From positions 1-33,972 of the forward strand of contig JACKBA010000052.1 of assembly GCA_020634815.1 (NCBI GenBank): a stretch of DNA of 33,972 nt. Reading direction: 5' to 3'. A model generated the notes under the pieces. It did not search any database. It was not told the DNA's origin and saw only the letters and a list, made by a program, of their open reading frames with translations. Made by a program: the position numbers and the translations under genes. Source of the DNA: Caldilineaceae bacterium (GTDB lineage Bacteria > Chloroflexota > Anaerolineae > Caldilineales > Caldilineaceae). Positions 21,111-29,239 of this stretch are shown piece after piece (the stretch's first letter is position 1; the number at the start of each line of letters is the position of its first letter).

Positions 21111-24100
21111 ATGACCCGAGAGTTGGTAATCTCTGTGCTTGGCCCGCTGACGGTAACCATGGCAAATTCCGCCGTCAACGGCTTCGTCTCGCGCAAGGCA
21201 CAGGCGCTGCTTGCCTATCTGGCGGTCGAATCCGCCCGGTCGCACACGCGCGACGAGCTGGCCGGGCTGCTCTGGCCCGAATACCCGTCCGCCTCGGCGC
21301 GCGCCTCGCTGCGCAGCGTCCTGGCCAATGTGCGCGCGGTTGTCGGCGACCGTGATTCTACGCCGCCGGTCTTCCTTGTCGACCCAGATACGATTCAGCT
21401 CAATGCCGCCCACCCCATCACCGTGGATACGGGCTTCTTCGATACGCTGCCGGCGCCTGGACAGCCAATTGCGGAGATCAGCCGCATGGAAGCCGCGGTT
21501 GCACGCGTGCGCGGCCCGTTTCTGGCAGGACTCTTGCTGCCCGACAGCCCGCCCTTTGAAGAATGGGTGCTGGTGCGCCGCGAGTTCTATGCGCGGCGCG
21601 TTGCGGAATCGCTCCATTTTCTGGCCGGTCACTACGAGGCACGGCAGGAGCAGGCCAAAGCCCTGACCTACGCCCGGCAGTGGTGCGATGCCGATCCGTG
21701 GAACGAGGAAGCGCACCAACTGGTCATGCGCCTGCTGGCCGCGCAGGGCCAGCGCAGCCTGGCGATCGCCCATTTCGAACGCTGCCGGCAGATCCTGGCC
21801 GGCGAATTGGGGATCGAGCCCAGCCCCGAGACGCTTGACCTGGCCGATCGAATCCGGCGCGGCGAGGTGGCGGGCGCCGCGCGTGCCAGCCACTACCGGC
21901 CCATGCCGCACACGACGCCGCGCCTGCTGATGCCCACCGTGGGCCGCGCCCGCGAGATCGAGCAACTGTCCGCCATGCTCGCCGACCCGCGGCAGCGGCT
22001 GATCACCATCGTCGGTCCGGGCGGCGCGGGCAAGTCGCATCTGGCCACGGCCATCGCCAATCGCCAGGAGGAGCACTTTCGCGACGGCGCCGCCATTGTT
22101 GCGCTGGCGGGGTTGCAGGCGGCAGATGGCATTGCCGCGGCCGTGGCCCACGCTCTGCATCTTCCGCTCGACGCCAACATCCCCGTCGACACACAGGTGC
22201 GCGACTATTTGACCGCGCGGCAGATGCTGCTCGTCCTGGACAACTTCGAGCACCTGCTCGACGGCACGCCGCTTGTACAGGAATGGCTGCACGCGGCCGG
22301 CGCGCTGAAAGTCCTGGCGACCTCGCGCGTGCGCCTGAACATCGCCGGCGAGCAACTCTTGCCGCTGGGCGGCCTCCCCTGTGCCGACGATAGCCGGCAG
22401 GCTGGCCGCGCGCCGGCGGGCGACGCCCAGCTTTCCGACGCCATGTTGCTCTTCATCGAAACGGCGCAGCGGCTGCGGCCAGATTGGCCGGCCGACGCCG
22501 TCGACCTGGCCCACGTGCAGCGCATCTGTCGTCTGCTCGACGGGATGCCGCTGGCGATTCTGCTGGCCGCATCCTGGATCCAGAGTCTGCGGCCGGCGGA
22601 GATCGCCGCCGAGCTGGAAGCGGGCATGGAGATTCTGCGCAGCGCGGACCCAGCGTTGCCGGAACGCCATCGCAGCATCGAGACCGTCTTCGAGCACTCC
22701 TGGCGCCTGCTCTCCGCCGGAGAGCAGCAGGTTTTTGCGCAACTTGCCGTCTTTCACGGCGGCTTCACACGCGAGGCGGCCGCGGCCGTGACCGGGGCGA
22801 CACTGGCGCAGTTGCACGCGCTCACCGGGAAATTCTTCATCAACCGCAACGCTGCCGGGCGCTTCACCCTGCACGTACTCCTGCGCCAGTTCGCGGCGCA
22901 CAAGCGTTCCGAGCACACGTCAGAGCCGCGTGCTGTACAGACGGCGCACGCGACCTATTACCTGGATTACGCGGCCGCACGCACGCACGATCTCGTGGGC
23001 GTGCGCCAGGCGGAGGTCCTGCGCGAGCTGGAGGCGGACGCGGAGAATCTGCGCAGCGCGTGGCAGTGGGCGGCCGCGCATGGCCGGCGCGACCTGCTGC
23101 TCCGTTCGGCCGATGCGGCGGGACGCTTCTACACGCTGAGCGGCCGCTATCACGAAGGCGAGCGCATCTTTCGTTTCACGGCGGACCGCATGGCGCCGGC
23201 GCCGGGCGAAGTCGAGGATACGCTTCTCCTGGCGCGGCTGCTGCGCTGGCACGGGCACTTCTGCCGCCACCTGGGCCTCATCGACGCCGCCGGCCAATCG
23301 CTCCAGCGCGGGCTGGCCATCAGCGGCGCGCCAGAACACGCCGGCGCCCTCCAGCGTGAGTATGCGGTCCTACGCGCCGAGCAGGGCATGCTGGAGGGCA
23401 ATCATGGCGATGCGCAGACCTATCTGGCGGAAGCGGCGGAGTTATTGCGCGCATCAGGCGACGACTGGGATCTGGCACATACCCTCTGGCAGTGGGGCAG
23501 CTTCGCGGTCAACGAACGGCTCGGCAACGCTGCCGGACATGCGCTGCTACAAGAGAGTCTCCAGATCTTTCAGCGTCTGGGCGACCGTTTGTCGGCCTGC
23601 ACGTTGATGGCCGAAATCGGATTCCTGGCGGCGCTGCGCGGCGATCACGCAAGGGGTGGCGCGCTCGCGCAACAGGCATTGCACAGCGCGGATGAACTGG
23701 ACAACCCCATCCTGATCGCCCGCTGTGCGATCTCACTTGCCTATGGCCATCTCTTTGCGGGCAGATTCAGCGACGCGTATGAGGTGCTGGAAAGCAACGC
23801 CTCGCTCTTTACCGCGCTTGGCAAACAGGTCATGACGGCCAGGTTGCAGATCTTCCGGGCGAACATCTTGCTCCATCTGGGCGCGTACAATGAAGTGCTT
23901 GCGCTCACGAGCGCTCCCGCCGGCGAGGTCGAGGAGTCGGGCAACACCCGGAGCTTCCGGCTCTGGCAGGTGGGCGATGCGCTGCTTGCGCTGGGGACGG
24001 CGGCGGACGCTCGGGCCGCGCTCGCAGAGAGCGTGGTGATTCACCGCCAGACGCAGTATGATGAACGCCTCTACGGTGTACTGACCAGCCTGGGCTTGGC

Positions 24101-24452
24101 GGCCTTTGCGCTTGGCGATACGCGCGCAGGGCAGGCATGTCTCGCCGAAACCGTGGCGGCGGTGGCCGACGAGCACCTGTCGTTCACGGTCGCACGCGTG
24201 CTCCTGCTCGCCGTGCTGGCCGCGCTGGCCCGCGACGAAGTCGAGACGGCTGTCGAGCTGTATGCGCTGGCCGCATCGACGCCGCACGTGGCAAACTCGC
24301 GCTGGTACGACGCGGTAATCGGCGAGCCGGTCCGCGCGGCGAGCGCCCGGCTGCCGGCTGACACGGTTCGCGCTGCCCAGGCGCGCGGTGCGTCGCTATC
24401 ATTGCCGGAGGGGCTGGCATTCGTGAAGCGGTTGGTGGTAGCCGTACAGTAG
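21111..24452 (+). CDS. Large SARP/BTAD-type transcriptional regulator with P-loop ATPase and TPR-like C-terminus
   Basis: 1113 residues. N-terminal OmpR-like winged helix at about 1-90 (SRKAQALLAYLAVES...TRDELAGLLWPEYP...ARASLRSVLANVR). Bacterial transcriptional activator domain (BTAD) at about 95-245 (EEWVLVRREFYARR...NEEAHQLVMRLLAAQGQRSLAIAHFERC). STAND/NB-ARC-like ATPase with Walker A GPGGAGKS (about 301) and Walker B MLLVLDNFEHLL (about 372). The remaining 550 residues are helical TPR-like repeats. Such proteins couple ATP-dependent oligomerisation and ligand sensing to transcription activation. The target is unknown; the divergent membrane-protein gene is the first candidate. The RBS AAGGA is somewhat far from ATG 21111, but upstream in-frame codons lie before the promoter. 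Confidence 0.9.
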   Translation: MTRELVISVLGPLTVTMANSAVNGFVSRKAQALLAYLAVESARSHTRDELAGLLWPEYPSASARASLRSVLANVRAVVGDRDSTPPVFLVDPDTIQLNAAHPITVDTGFFDTLPAPGQPIAEISRMEAAVARVRGPFLAGLLLPDSPPFEEWVLVRREFYARRVAESLHFLAGHYEARQEQAKALTYARQWCDADPWNEEAHQLVMRLLAAQGQRSLAIAHFERCRQILAGELGIEPSPETLDLADRIRRGEVAGAARASHYRPMPHTTPRLLMPTVGRAREIEQLSAMLADPRQRLITIVGPGGAGKSHLATAIANRQEEHFRDGAAIVALAGLQAADGIAAAVAHALHLPLDANIPVDTQVRDYLTARQMLLVLDNFEHLLDGTPLVQEWLHAAGALKVLATSRVRLNIAGEQLLPLGGLPCADDSRQAGRAPAGDAQLSDAMLLFIETAQRLRPDWPADAVDLAHVQRICRLLDGMPLAILLAASWIQSLRPAEIAAELEAGMEILRSADPALPERHRSIETVFEHSWRLLSAGEQQVFAQLAVFHGGFTREAAAAVTGATLAQLHALTGKFFINRNAAGRFTLHVLLRQFAAHKRSEHTSEPRAVQTAHATYYLDYAAARTHDLVGVRQAEVLRELEADAENLRSAWQWAAAHGRRDLLLRSADAAGRFYTLSGRYHEGERIFRFTADRMAPAPGEVEDTLLLARLLRWHGHFCRHLGLIDAAGQSLQRGLAISGAPEHAGALQREYAVLRAEQGMLEGNHGDAQTYLAEAAELLRASGDDWDLAHTLWQWGSFAVNERLGNAAGHALLQESLQIFQRLGDRLSACTLMAEIGFLAALRGDHARGGALAQQALHSADELDNPILIARCAISLAYGHLFAGRFSDAYEVLESNASLFTALGKQVMTARLQIFRANILLHLGAYNEVLALTSAPAGEVEESGNTRSFRLWQVGDALLALGTAADARAALAESVVIHRQTQYDERLYGVLTSLGLAAFALGDTRAGQACLAETVAAVADEHLSFTVARVLLLAVLAALARDEVETAVELYALAASTPHVANSRWYDAVIGEPVRAASARLPADTVRAAQARGASLSLPEGLAFVKRLVVAVQ

Positions 24453-24512
24453 ATTTCACTCGTCGGTCGCGCGCTGCGCGGCCGGACGCTCAACAAATGG
24501 ATGTCAGGTGTC

Positions 24513-24905
24513 ATGGACAGAGACGTAGAAGCTGGTGCCCACGCAGAACAAATCAACCGCGGCGATCTCTTTTGGATCACCGCCGACGAAACACGCGGCT
24601 CCGTTCCGGGGCGCCCGCACCCTTACGTCGTCGTGCAGGACGATCTCTTCAACCATTCGCGCATCAGCACGGTCGTGGTGTGCGCGCTGACGTCAAACCT
24701 GGCGCGTGCCTCCGAGCCGGGGAATGTGCTGCTGGAGCCGGGCGAAGGCGGGCTGAGCCGGCAGAGCGTCGTCGTCGTCTCGCAGGTGGAGAGCGTGGAC
24801 AAGAGCCGGCTGGGCGAGTTCATCGGCACGCTTTCGGCCGACCGTGTCGACCAGATTTTGGCGGGGATGCGCTTTCAGCAGGCATCGTTCTTTGCGCGGC
24901 GCTGA
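24513..24905 (+). CDS. MazF/PemK-family endoribonuclease toxin, no antitoxin alongside
   Basis: 130 residues. The MazF fold is seen from INRGDLFWI, RPHPYVVVQDDLFNHSRIST, VVVCALTSNLARASEPGNVL and SRQSVVVVSQVESVDKSRL, with the conserved Arg of RPHP and the Ser/Thr of LTSN. The family cleaves mRNA at short sequences. The gene follows the BTAD regulator by 60 bp, and no small antitoxin gene is visible on either side. It may be a solitary, possibly domesticated MazF. I chose ATG 24513 because AGGTG lies before it; ATG 24501 is an alternative that adds four residues. Confidence 0.88.
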   Translation: MDRDVEAGAHAEQINRGDLFWITADETRGSVPGRPHPYVVVQDDLFNHSRISTVVVCALTSNLARASEPGNVLLEPGEGGLSRQSVVVVSQVESVDKSRLGEFIGTLSADRVDQILAGMRFQQASFFARR

Positions 24906-24973
24906 GGCGCTCTTGCCCATGGATCGCTTCATGCGAGTTTTGGGGTAATCTACTCATTCTGACGAAGTGCACA

Positions 24974-25807
24974 ATGCCGTATACGGTAGTTGATCTTGAC
25001 GGCGGCATCCGGGTGGCGGCCAACGACGTTGGGCCGCCCACCGGATTCCCGATCGTCGTCCATCACGGGCTGATCGCCAGCATCCGTGACGCGGCGCTCT
25101 TCGCCGGCCTGGTGGATGCCGGACGTCGCGTGCTCCTGCTGGCCAGGCCCGGCTATGGCGACTCCGCGCCGGTCGTGCTGCCCGACGTGGCCGGCTGGGG
25201 CGCGCTGGCCGAAGCCGCGCTCGATGCCCTACACGTGGGCGCGTTCGACCTCCTCGGCATCTCATCCGGCGCACCCTATGCCTATGCGCTGGCGGCGCGC
25301 TGCCCAGCGCGCACGCGCAGCGTCTTCATCTTCAGCGGAACGCCGGCGCTGTACGACGCCAGGGTCGCCGCCCTGTGGCCCTATCCGCTAGACACGGAGG
25401 CCGGCCTGGCCGAGTTACAGGTGCTCGCCCGCTCGCTCTTCTTTGCCGGGCTTTCGCCGGCGCAGGCGCAGGAGCCGGCCATCGTCGACGCCTCCGCCCA
25501 CGACTGCTTCGGGATTGCTCTCGACCTCCGGATCCGCCTCCGCGCCTGGGGCTTCGACCTGCGCGACATCGGCGCGCGCGTCTTCATGCAGCACGCCCTC
25601 GATGACTCGTCGGTGCCCTTTGCCACGGCCCAGATCACGGCGTCGATGCTCAGGCATTGCCGCTTTGACGCGCGGGAAACCGGGGATCACTTCTCAGGCG
25701 AGCTGCTGGATGCGTTCCTGCGCCGGACAGTGTTGGGCGCGGGTGATCGATCGGTTGACGCGCAACACGCGCCACCACTGAACCAAAAATCGATCCCCGG
25801 TGGGTAA
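24974..25807 (+). CDS. Alpha/beta-fold hydrolase
   Basis: 277 residues. The nucleophile elbow is LLGISSGAPYAYA (GxSxG, Ser about 98). The oxyanion segment is IVVHHGLIAS in place of the usual HGxP/G. The likely acid is in MQHALDDSSVP and the catalytic His in ETGDHFSGEL. It is soluble with no signal peptide, and the substrate is unknown. It stands in the same direction as the MazF gene (68 bp gap) and converges on the TRIC-like gene 25 bp beyond its stop. The C-terminal 25 residues (after LRRTVLG) look disordered. Confidence 0.85.
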   Translation: MPYTVVDLDGGIRVAANDVGPPTGFPIVVHHGLIASIRDAALFAGLVDAGRRVLLLARPGYGDSAPVVLPDVAGWGALAEAALDALHVGAFDLLGISSGAPYAYALAARCPARTRSVFIFSGTPALYDARVAALWPYPLDTEAGLAELQVLARSLFFAGLSPAQAQEPAIVDASAHDCFGIALDLRIRLRAWGFDLRDIGARVFMQHALDDSSVPFATAQITASMLRHCRFDARETGDHFSGELLDAFLRRTVLGAGDRSVDAQHAPPLNQKSIPGG

Positions 25808-25832
25808 GTCAGAACGCAGGATCTGGCAGCGC

Positions 25833-26594
25833 CTACTTTGACCGGATGTTGTAACGAAGGGACGCAATGCGAATCAGAAAGGTCAGTCCAAAACAGACGA
25901 GGAAGCTTGTGGTTTCGCCGGCGCCGAGCCACCACAATATGACATAGGCCACCGCCCCCACGGCAGCCGCAGAGGCATACAGTTGGCTCGGCAAGAACGT
26001 TTGGGGAATTCGCGTGAACAATACATCGCGCAGCACACCACCAAACGATGCGGTCACGATCCCCATGATGGGGGCAACAATCGGCGCAGTGCCCATCTGT
26101 AGGGCGAAGACCGTACCCAAATAGGCCCACAGGCCGAGCGCCAGCGCATCGACAATGATAAAGAACTTCGACTGCTCCTGCGCTAACCGGCTCACAGGCT
26201 CGACAACTTTGTCGACGTAGGACTTGGCCCGCTTTGGTGCATCCACGGAGAGAAAGATCACGACGGCCGTGACCAGAAAGGTGCCAACATAGACCGGCTC
26301 TGCAATCCAGAAGATGGGGTAGCGCCCCAGCAGAACGTCGCGTACTGTTCCACCACCAAGCGACACAATAAAGCCGATAACCAGCGAGCCATAGATGTCC
26401 ATGCCGCGCGCACGTGCGTCATACGAGCCGGCCACCGTGGATAGGATAATGGCTGTCCATTGCACGAAAAACACAAAAAGACTGAGGGCCGAAGATGTGT
26501 CGTCGGTGATGAGCGTGGTGTTATTGATGTAGTTTTGAAGGTCCCGCAAAGCGGAGGCTATCTGATCGTTCACTTCCGGACATTCCTGAAACAT
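25833..26594 (-). CDS. TRIC/UPF0126 (YicG-like) membrane channel protein
   Basis: 253 residues, somewhat long for the family (about 205) because of a 45-residue polar N-terminus and a longer linker. Two repeats of three helices carry the signatures SLGGGTVRDVLLGRYPIFW (about 85-103) and SFGGVLRDVLFTRIPQTF (about 185-202). Prokaryotic TRIC proteins are trimeric monovalent-cation channels. The linker between the repeats (VDAPKRAKSYVDKVVEPVSRL) is charged. No good RBS is visible for ATG 26594. It lies downstream of the amide hydrolase gene but beyond a strong terminator, so it is probably transcribed separately. Confidence 0.88.
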   Translation of the reverse strand: MFQECPEVNDQIASALRDLQNYINNTTLITDDTSSALSLFVFFVQWTAIILSTVAGSYDARARGMDIYGSLVIGFIVSLGGGTVRDVLLGRYPIFWIAEPVYVGTFLVTAVVIFLSVDAPKRAKSYVDKVVEPVSRLAQEQSKFFIIVDALALGLWAYLGTVFALQMGTAPIVAPIMGIVTASFGGVLRDVLFTRIPQTFLPSQLYASAAAVGAVAYVILWWLGAGETTSFLVCFGLTFLIRIASLRYNIRSK

Positions 26595-26655
26595 GGCATG
26601 TTCAAGAGGTCAGCGCCAGGCACGATCGCGGGAAGGGCTGACTTTGACGGAGAAA

Positions 26656-26694
26656 CTCGATGGGGCGAAGCAACGTGCGCTTCGCCCCATCGAG
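26656..26694 (-). terminator. Terminator after the linear amide hydrolase gene
   Basis: CTCGATGGGGCGAAG (26656-26670) is a perfect inverted repeat of 26680-26694; one more C-G pair leaves a 7-nt loop. On the minus strand it is followed by TTTCTCC, a short T-rich run. It lies 51 nt after the stop at 26746. A stem of 16 perfect pairs is long enough to block most read-through. Confidence 0.65.
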
Positions 26695-26745
26695 CCTGTT
26701 GCGCGGTATGCGGCCGCAGACCGGCACAACGTACACTTGCCGGCA

Positions 26746-27720
26746 TCAGGGCCACAGCCACGTAAACGGCTCAGCCGGTTCGAACGCACCGGAGATCTCA
26801 CCTGCCAGGTTGTTCGGCCCGTCAACGATTACCGACATCGAGCCGGCTCCTTCCGCAAGGTCGAGGTTGGCTAGATCCACCCAATAGACAGTGGGCTGGA
26901 ACGCCGATTCGAAGTAGTAGCGCCGGGCCTGGTGGTCGATCACGGAACGCCAGAGCGTTGCCGAGATGTTGGGATGATCCGGATCCTCCATCCCAATAGG
27001 TACGCCGATCGCGCGCATGATCGAGAAGACTGAGGCGATTGCCATCCGCCCATCGTACTTGGGGCTGCTCTTGAGCAGGTAGCTCACCCGCACGTAGCGG
27101 TCGGCGGCGTTGATCGTGCCGGGCAGCATGCGGTCGCCGCCGATGAGTTCCCAGTAGGCGTTAATGGCGAGCTGCTGGTCATAGATTGGGGAGTTGGTCA
27201 TGACGGTGTACTGAGCGCCGTGGTGGATGACTAGTTCCCCGTCGACGTATTCGAGGATGGCCGAGTCGCCTGTGGTATCGGAGAGCGACAGATGAACGGC
27301 GGCGGCTCTGCCGTTGGGCAAAAGCGGCGCCACGACGGCGAACGGTGGATCCTGCATCCCCTCCACCGCCTCGGCAACCGTTGCGAAGTTGTCGAGAAAG
27401 TACTGCCCCCAGGCGCCGATCGAGATCAGCGGCTTGTCCGACTTCGCCGGGTCGCCAAAATCTGCCTCTGCCAGGTATAAAACATTGGCGACGAGACCCT
27501 GTTCGTTCAACCCATCGGTCGTGCCCCCATCATAGATCGAGCAGATGACGGAACCGTACTTCGACCGCCAGACAATGGCATTGTCCACCGGGCCGCCTCT
27601 TCGCTCTAGTCCGCGCGGAAAGCTGTAGAGTTTGAATGGTGCCTTTGGATCACTCCAGTCCATGCCGCGCCCGGTGATGAAGGCGCCGGATGCTGTATTG
27701 TAGAGAATTCGTGTGCACAT
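26746..27720 (-). CDS. Linear amide C-N hydrolase (choloylglycine hydrolase/penicillin V acylase family, Ntn type)
   Basis: 324 residues from MCTR. Cys2 becomes the N-terminal nucleophile after Met removal. Arg18 and Asp21 in TGRGMDW are at exactly the positions known from bile salt hydrolase and penicillin V acylase. The Asn motif is in YTVMTNSPIYDQQL, and the later Arg in NAADRYVRVSYLL. There is no signal peptide, so the enzyme is probably cytoplasmic. It hydrolyses an amide bond in an acylated amine; possible substrates include N-acyl homoserine lactones or conjugated acids. AAGGGA lies 7 nt before ATG 27720. The frame is open for 33 codons upstream and that part resembles another family member (see findings), but Met-Cys fixes the true start. 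Confidence 0.9.
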   Translation of the reverse strand: MCTRILYNTASGAFITGRGMDWSDPKAPFKLYSFPRGLERRGGPVDNAIVWRSKYGSVICSIYDGGTTDGLNEQGLVANVLYLAEADFGDPAKSDKPLISIGAWGQYFLDNFATVAEAVEGMQDPPFAVVAPLLPNGRAAAVHLSLSDTTGDSAILEYVDGELVIHHGAQYTVMTNSPIYDQQLAINAYWELIGGDRMLPGTINAADRYVRVSYLLKSSPKYDGRMAIASVFSIMRAIGVPIGMEDPDHPNISATLWRSVIDHQARRYYFESAFQPTVYWVDLANLDLAEGAGSMSVIVDGPNNLAGEISGAFEPAEPFTWLWP

Positions 27721-28058
27721 TGGATATTCCCTTTCTGTGAGCTTGTTGGATGTTGGTGTCCAGTCCACGTTGCGCCCGATGTAGATCCCGCCGTCAGTCG
27801 AGCGATCAGCCCAGGGCATGTTCGGCGTACAGCCTGCGCACGCATGGATCTTTGGTATATCCTGGACTCCATGACCTGGTCAAGCATCCCGATCGTGTCG
27901 TTCGACCAAACTGACCCGTCAGCGACGCCCATGCATGATTCGCAGTTACGCATGGAGAACGCCGAAAGCGCGCGCTCAGTCCATAACCACTCATCTTCGT
28001 CGGACACTTCGCCGGCGCTGTGGCCTCGCTCGACAATGGCATTCCAGGTCTGCTGCAT
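27721..28058 (-). pseudogene. Possible remnant of a paralogous amide hydrolase and doubtful upstream ORF
   Basis: Directly upstream and in frame with the hydrolase, the minus strand reads STDGGIYIGRNVDWTPTSNK, which resembles the GAFITGRGMDW region of the hydrolase itself, as if a second copy left its N-terminal piece. Further upstream another minus frame opens at ATG 28058 (MQQTWNAIVERGHSAGEVSD, then DEDEWLWTERALSAFSMRNC), which is protein-like but has no RBS and no recognised family. An antisense frame is also open, so coding is uncertain. Frameshifts between these pieces would fit a decayed gene. Confidence 0.35.
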
Positions 28059-28108
28059 GGGGTCGACCGTAAGCCTTTGTCACGAATCATACTGCGCGCC
28101 GACCCGTA

Positions 28109-29182
28109 TCATTGGTCCTGCTGATCGATGGCAGGCAAGTCGACTTGGCGACGTTGCACCGGCAAGATTTCTAGTGAGACGCTCAACTCTTCCTGCGTTT
28201 GCGCCCGGATAATGTCTATCAGTTGCGCAACAGGAGGTGGAACGCCCTCCCCTTTGATGGCGACTGAAATGTCGTCAGCCCCAACACTCACCGAAACCAA
28301 CTCGAAGTTGGAAGATTCGAGCCACTCGTTCACGACAGTGGTGGCGCGATCGCGGTTCCGTGCTCCCGTGACAGCGTGAAAGCTTGTCGCCGCCAACGGC
28401 AGGGCAACGAGTAACGTTCCCAATGCGATCCATTCAAATGCTCGCCGCCGGGCATGGCCGGAAAGATTGCCGACGGACGCTGCACTCAGGCCAAGCAGCA
28501 CAAATACCAGACTGCCGGCAAGCAGAATCGCGAAGAAGTTTGTGAGAAAAAGCATCATGGCTCCCCAGGCTTCAGCCCATGCACCCTGCGACAGCAAGAG
28601 GCCGACAACCGAGAGGGGAGGCACCAGGGCAATGGCAATCGCCGCACCGGGTAAGGTATCAGCAATGTCCTCGCGTGAACTTGCGAACGCGCCGATCGCC
28701 CCTGCGCCCAGTGCAGCGCCAAGATCGACCAGGCGCGGGGAAACGCGCGATAAGATCTGGGAATTCGTATCTATCCCGATGATGCCGGATCGAAACGATA
28801 TGCCGATACAAAACGCCAGAAGAATCGCGCCGAGAACGCCGCCGACGACGACCAGTAGCGAAAAAGTAGCACGGTGCATATCGCCAGTTACGACGGCGAC
28901 AGCGATGGCAAGCACCGGCGTCATCAAGGGCGCGATCAACATCGCGCCGATCACAGTCGCAGTAGAGTCACCGATCACACCATACGCTGCGATCAGCGTC
29001 GCAAAAAACATCAAGATACCAAAACGCTCAAGATTCCTCCGTCGATCCTCGCCATCATAGAATAACTGGCGATGGATACGCGGTAGATCACTCTGCGTGA
29101 GTCTAAAATCAGCAACGATATTGGAAAGAAGCCCCATGACCGATTTCTCCTCGGGCAACACCAGTACTGTTGTCGATCCCAT
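28109..29182 (-). CDS. DUF389 family membrane protein
   Basis: 357 residues. It has the DUF389 core: FFATLIAAYGVIGDSTATVIGAMLIAPLMTPV, then LVDLGAALGAGAIGAFASSR and LPGAAIAIALVPPLSVVGLLLS (shown in parts), about six to seven membrane helices. A soluble C-terminal domain (about 265-357) with ELVSVSVGADDISVAIKG resembles a small sensory or BON-like fold. Function is unknown. The gene is 57 bp downstream of the NhaC gene in the same direction, so a joint role in ion homeostasis is plausible. GAGGTG precedes ATG 29182; ATG at 29137 with GAGGAG is an alternative that drops 15 residues. Confidence 0.85.
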   Translation of the reverse strand: MGSTTVLVLPEEKSVMGLLSNIVADFRLTQSDLPRIHRQLFYDGEDRRRNLERFGILMFFATLIAAYGVIGDSTATVIGAMLIAPLMTPVLAIAVAVVTGDMHRATFSLLVVVGGVLGAILLAFCIGISFRSGIIGIDTNSQILSRVSPRLVDLGAALGAGAIGAFASSREDIADTLPGAAIAIALVPPLSVVGLLLSQGAWAEAWGAMMLFLTNFFAILLAGSLVFVLLGLSAASVGNLSGHARRRAFEWIALGTLLVALPLAATSFHAVTGARNRDRATTVVNEWLESSNFELVSVSVGADDISVAIKGEGVPPPVAQLIDIIRAQTQEELSVSLEILPVQRRQVDLPAIDQQDQ

Positions 29183-29239
29183 AGCACCTCATTGGGATGT
29201 ACAGGATCGACATCTGTGCTTCCCCATCTCCGGGAGCGA

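Noticed and set aside
26770..26790. tRNA-like GGTTCGAAC string
   Set aside because: It lies inside the amide hydrolase coding region and no cloverleaf surrounds it. I found no tRNA or rRNA gene in the window.
27844..28212. A 122-codon plus-strand ORF (MDLWYILDSMTW)
   Set aside because: It is antisense to the end of the DUF389 gene, with no RBS and no recognisable domain; all firm genes nearby are on the minus strand.
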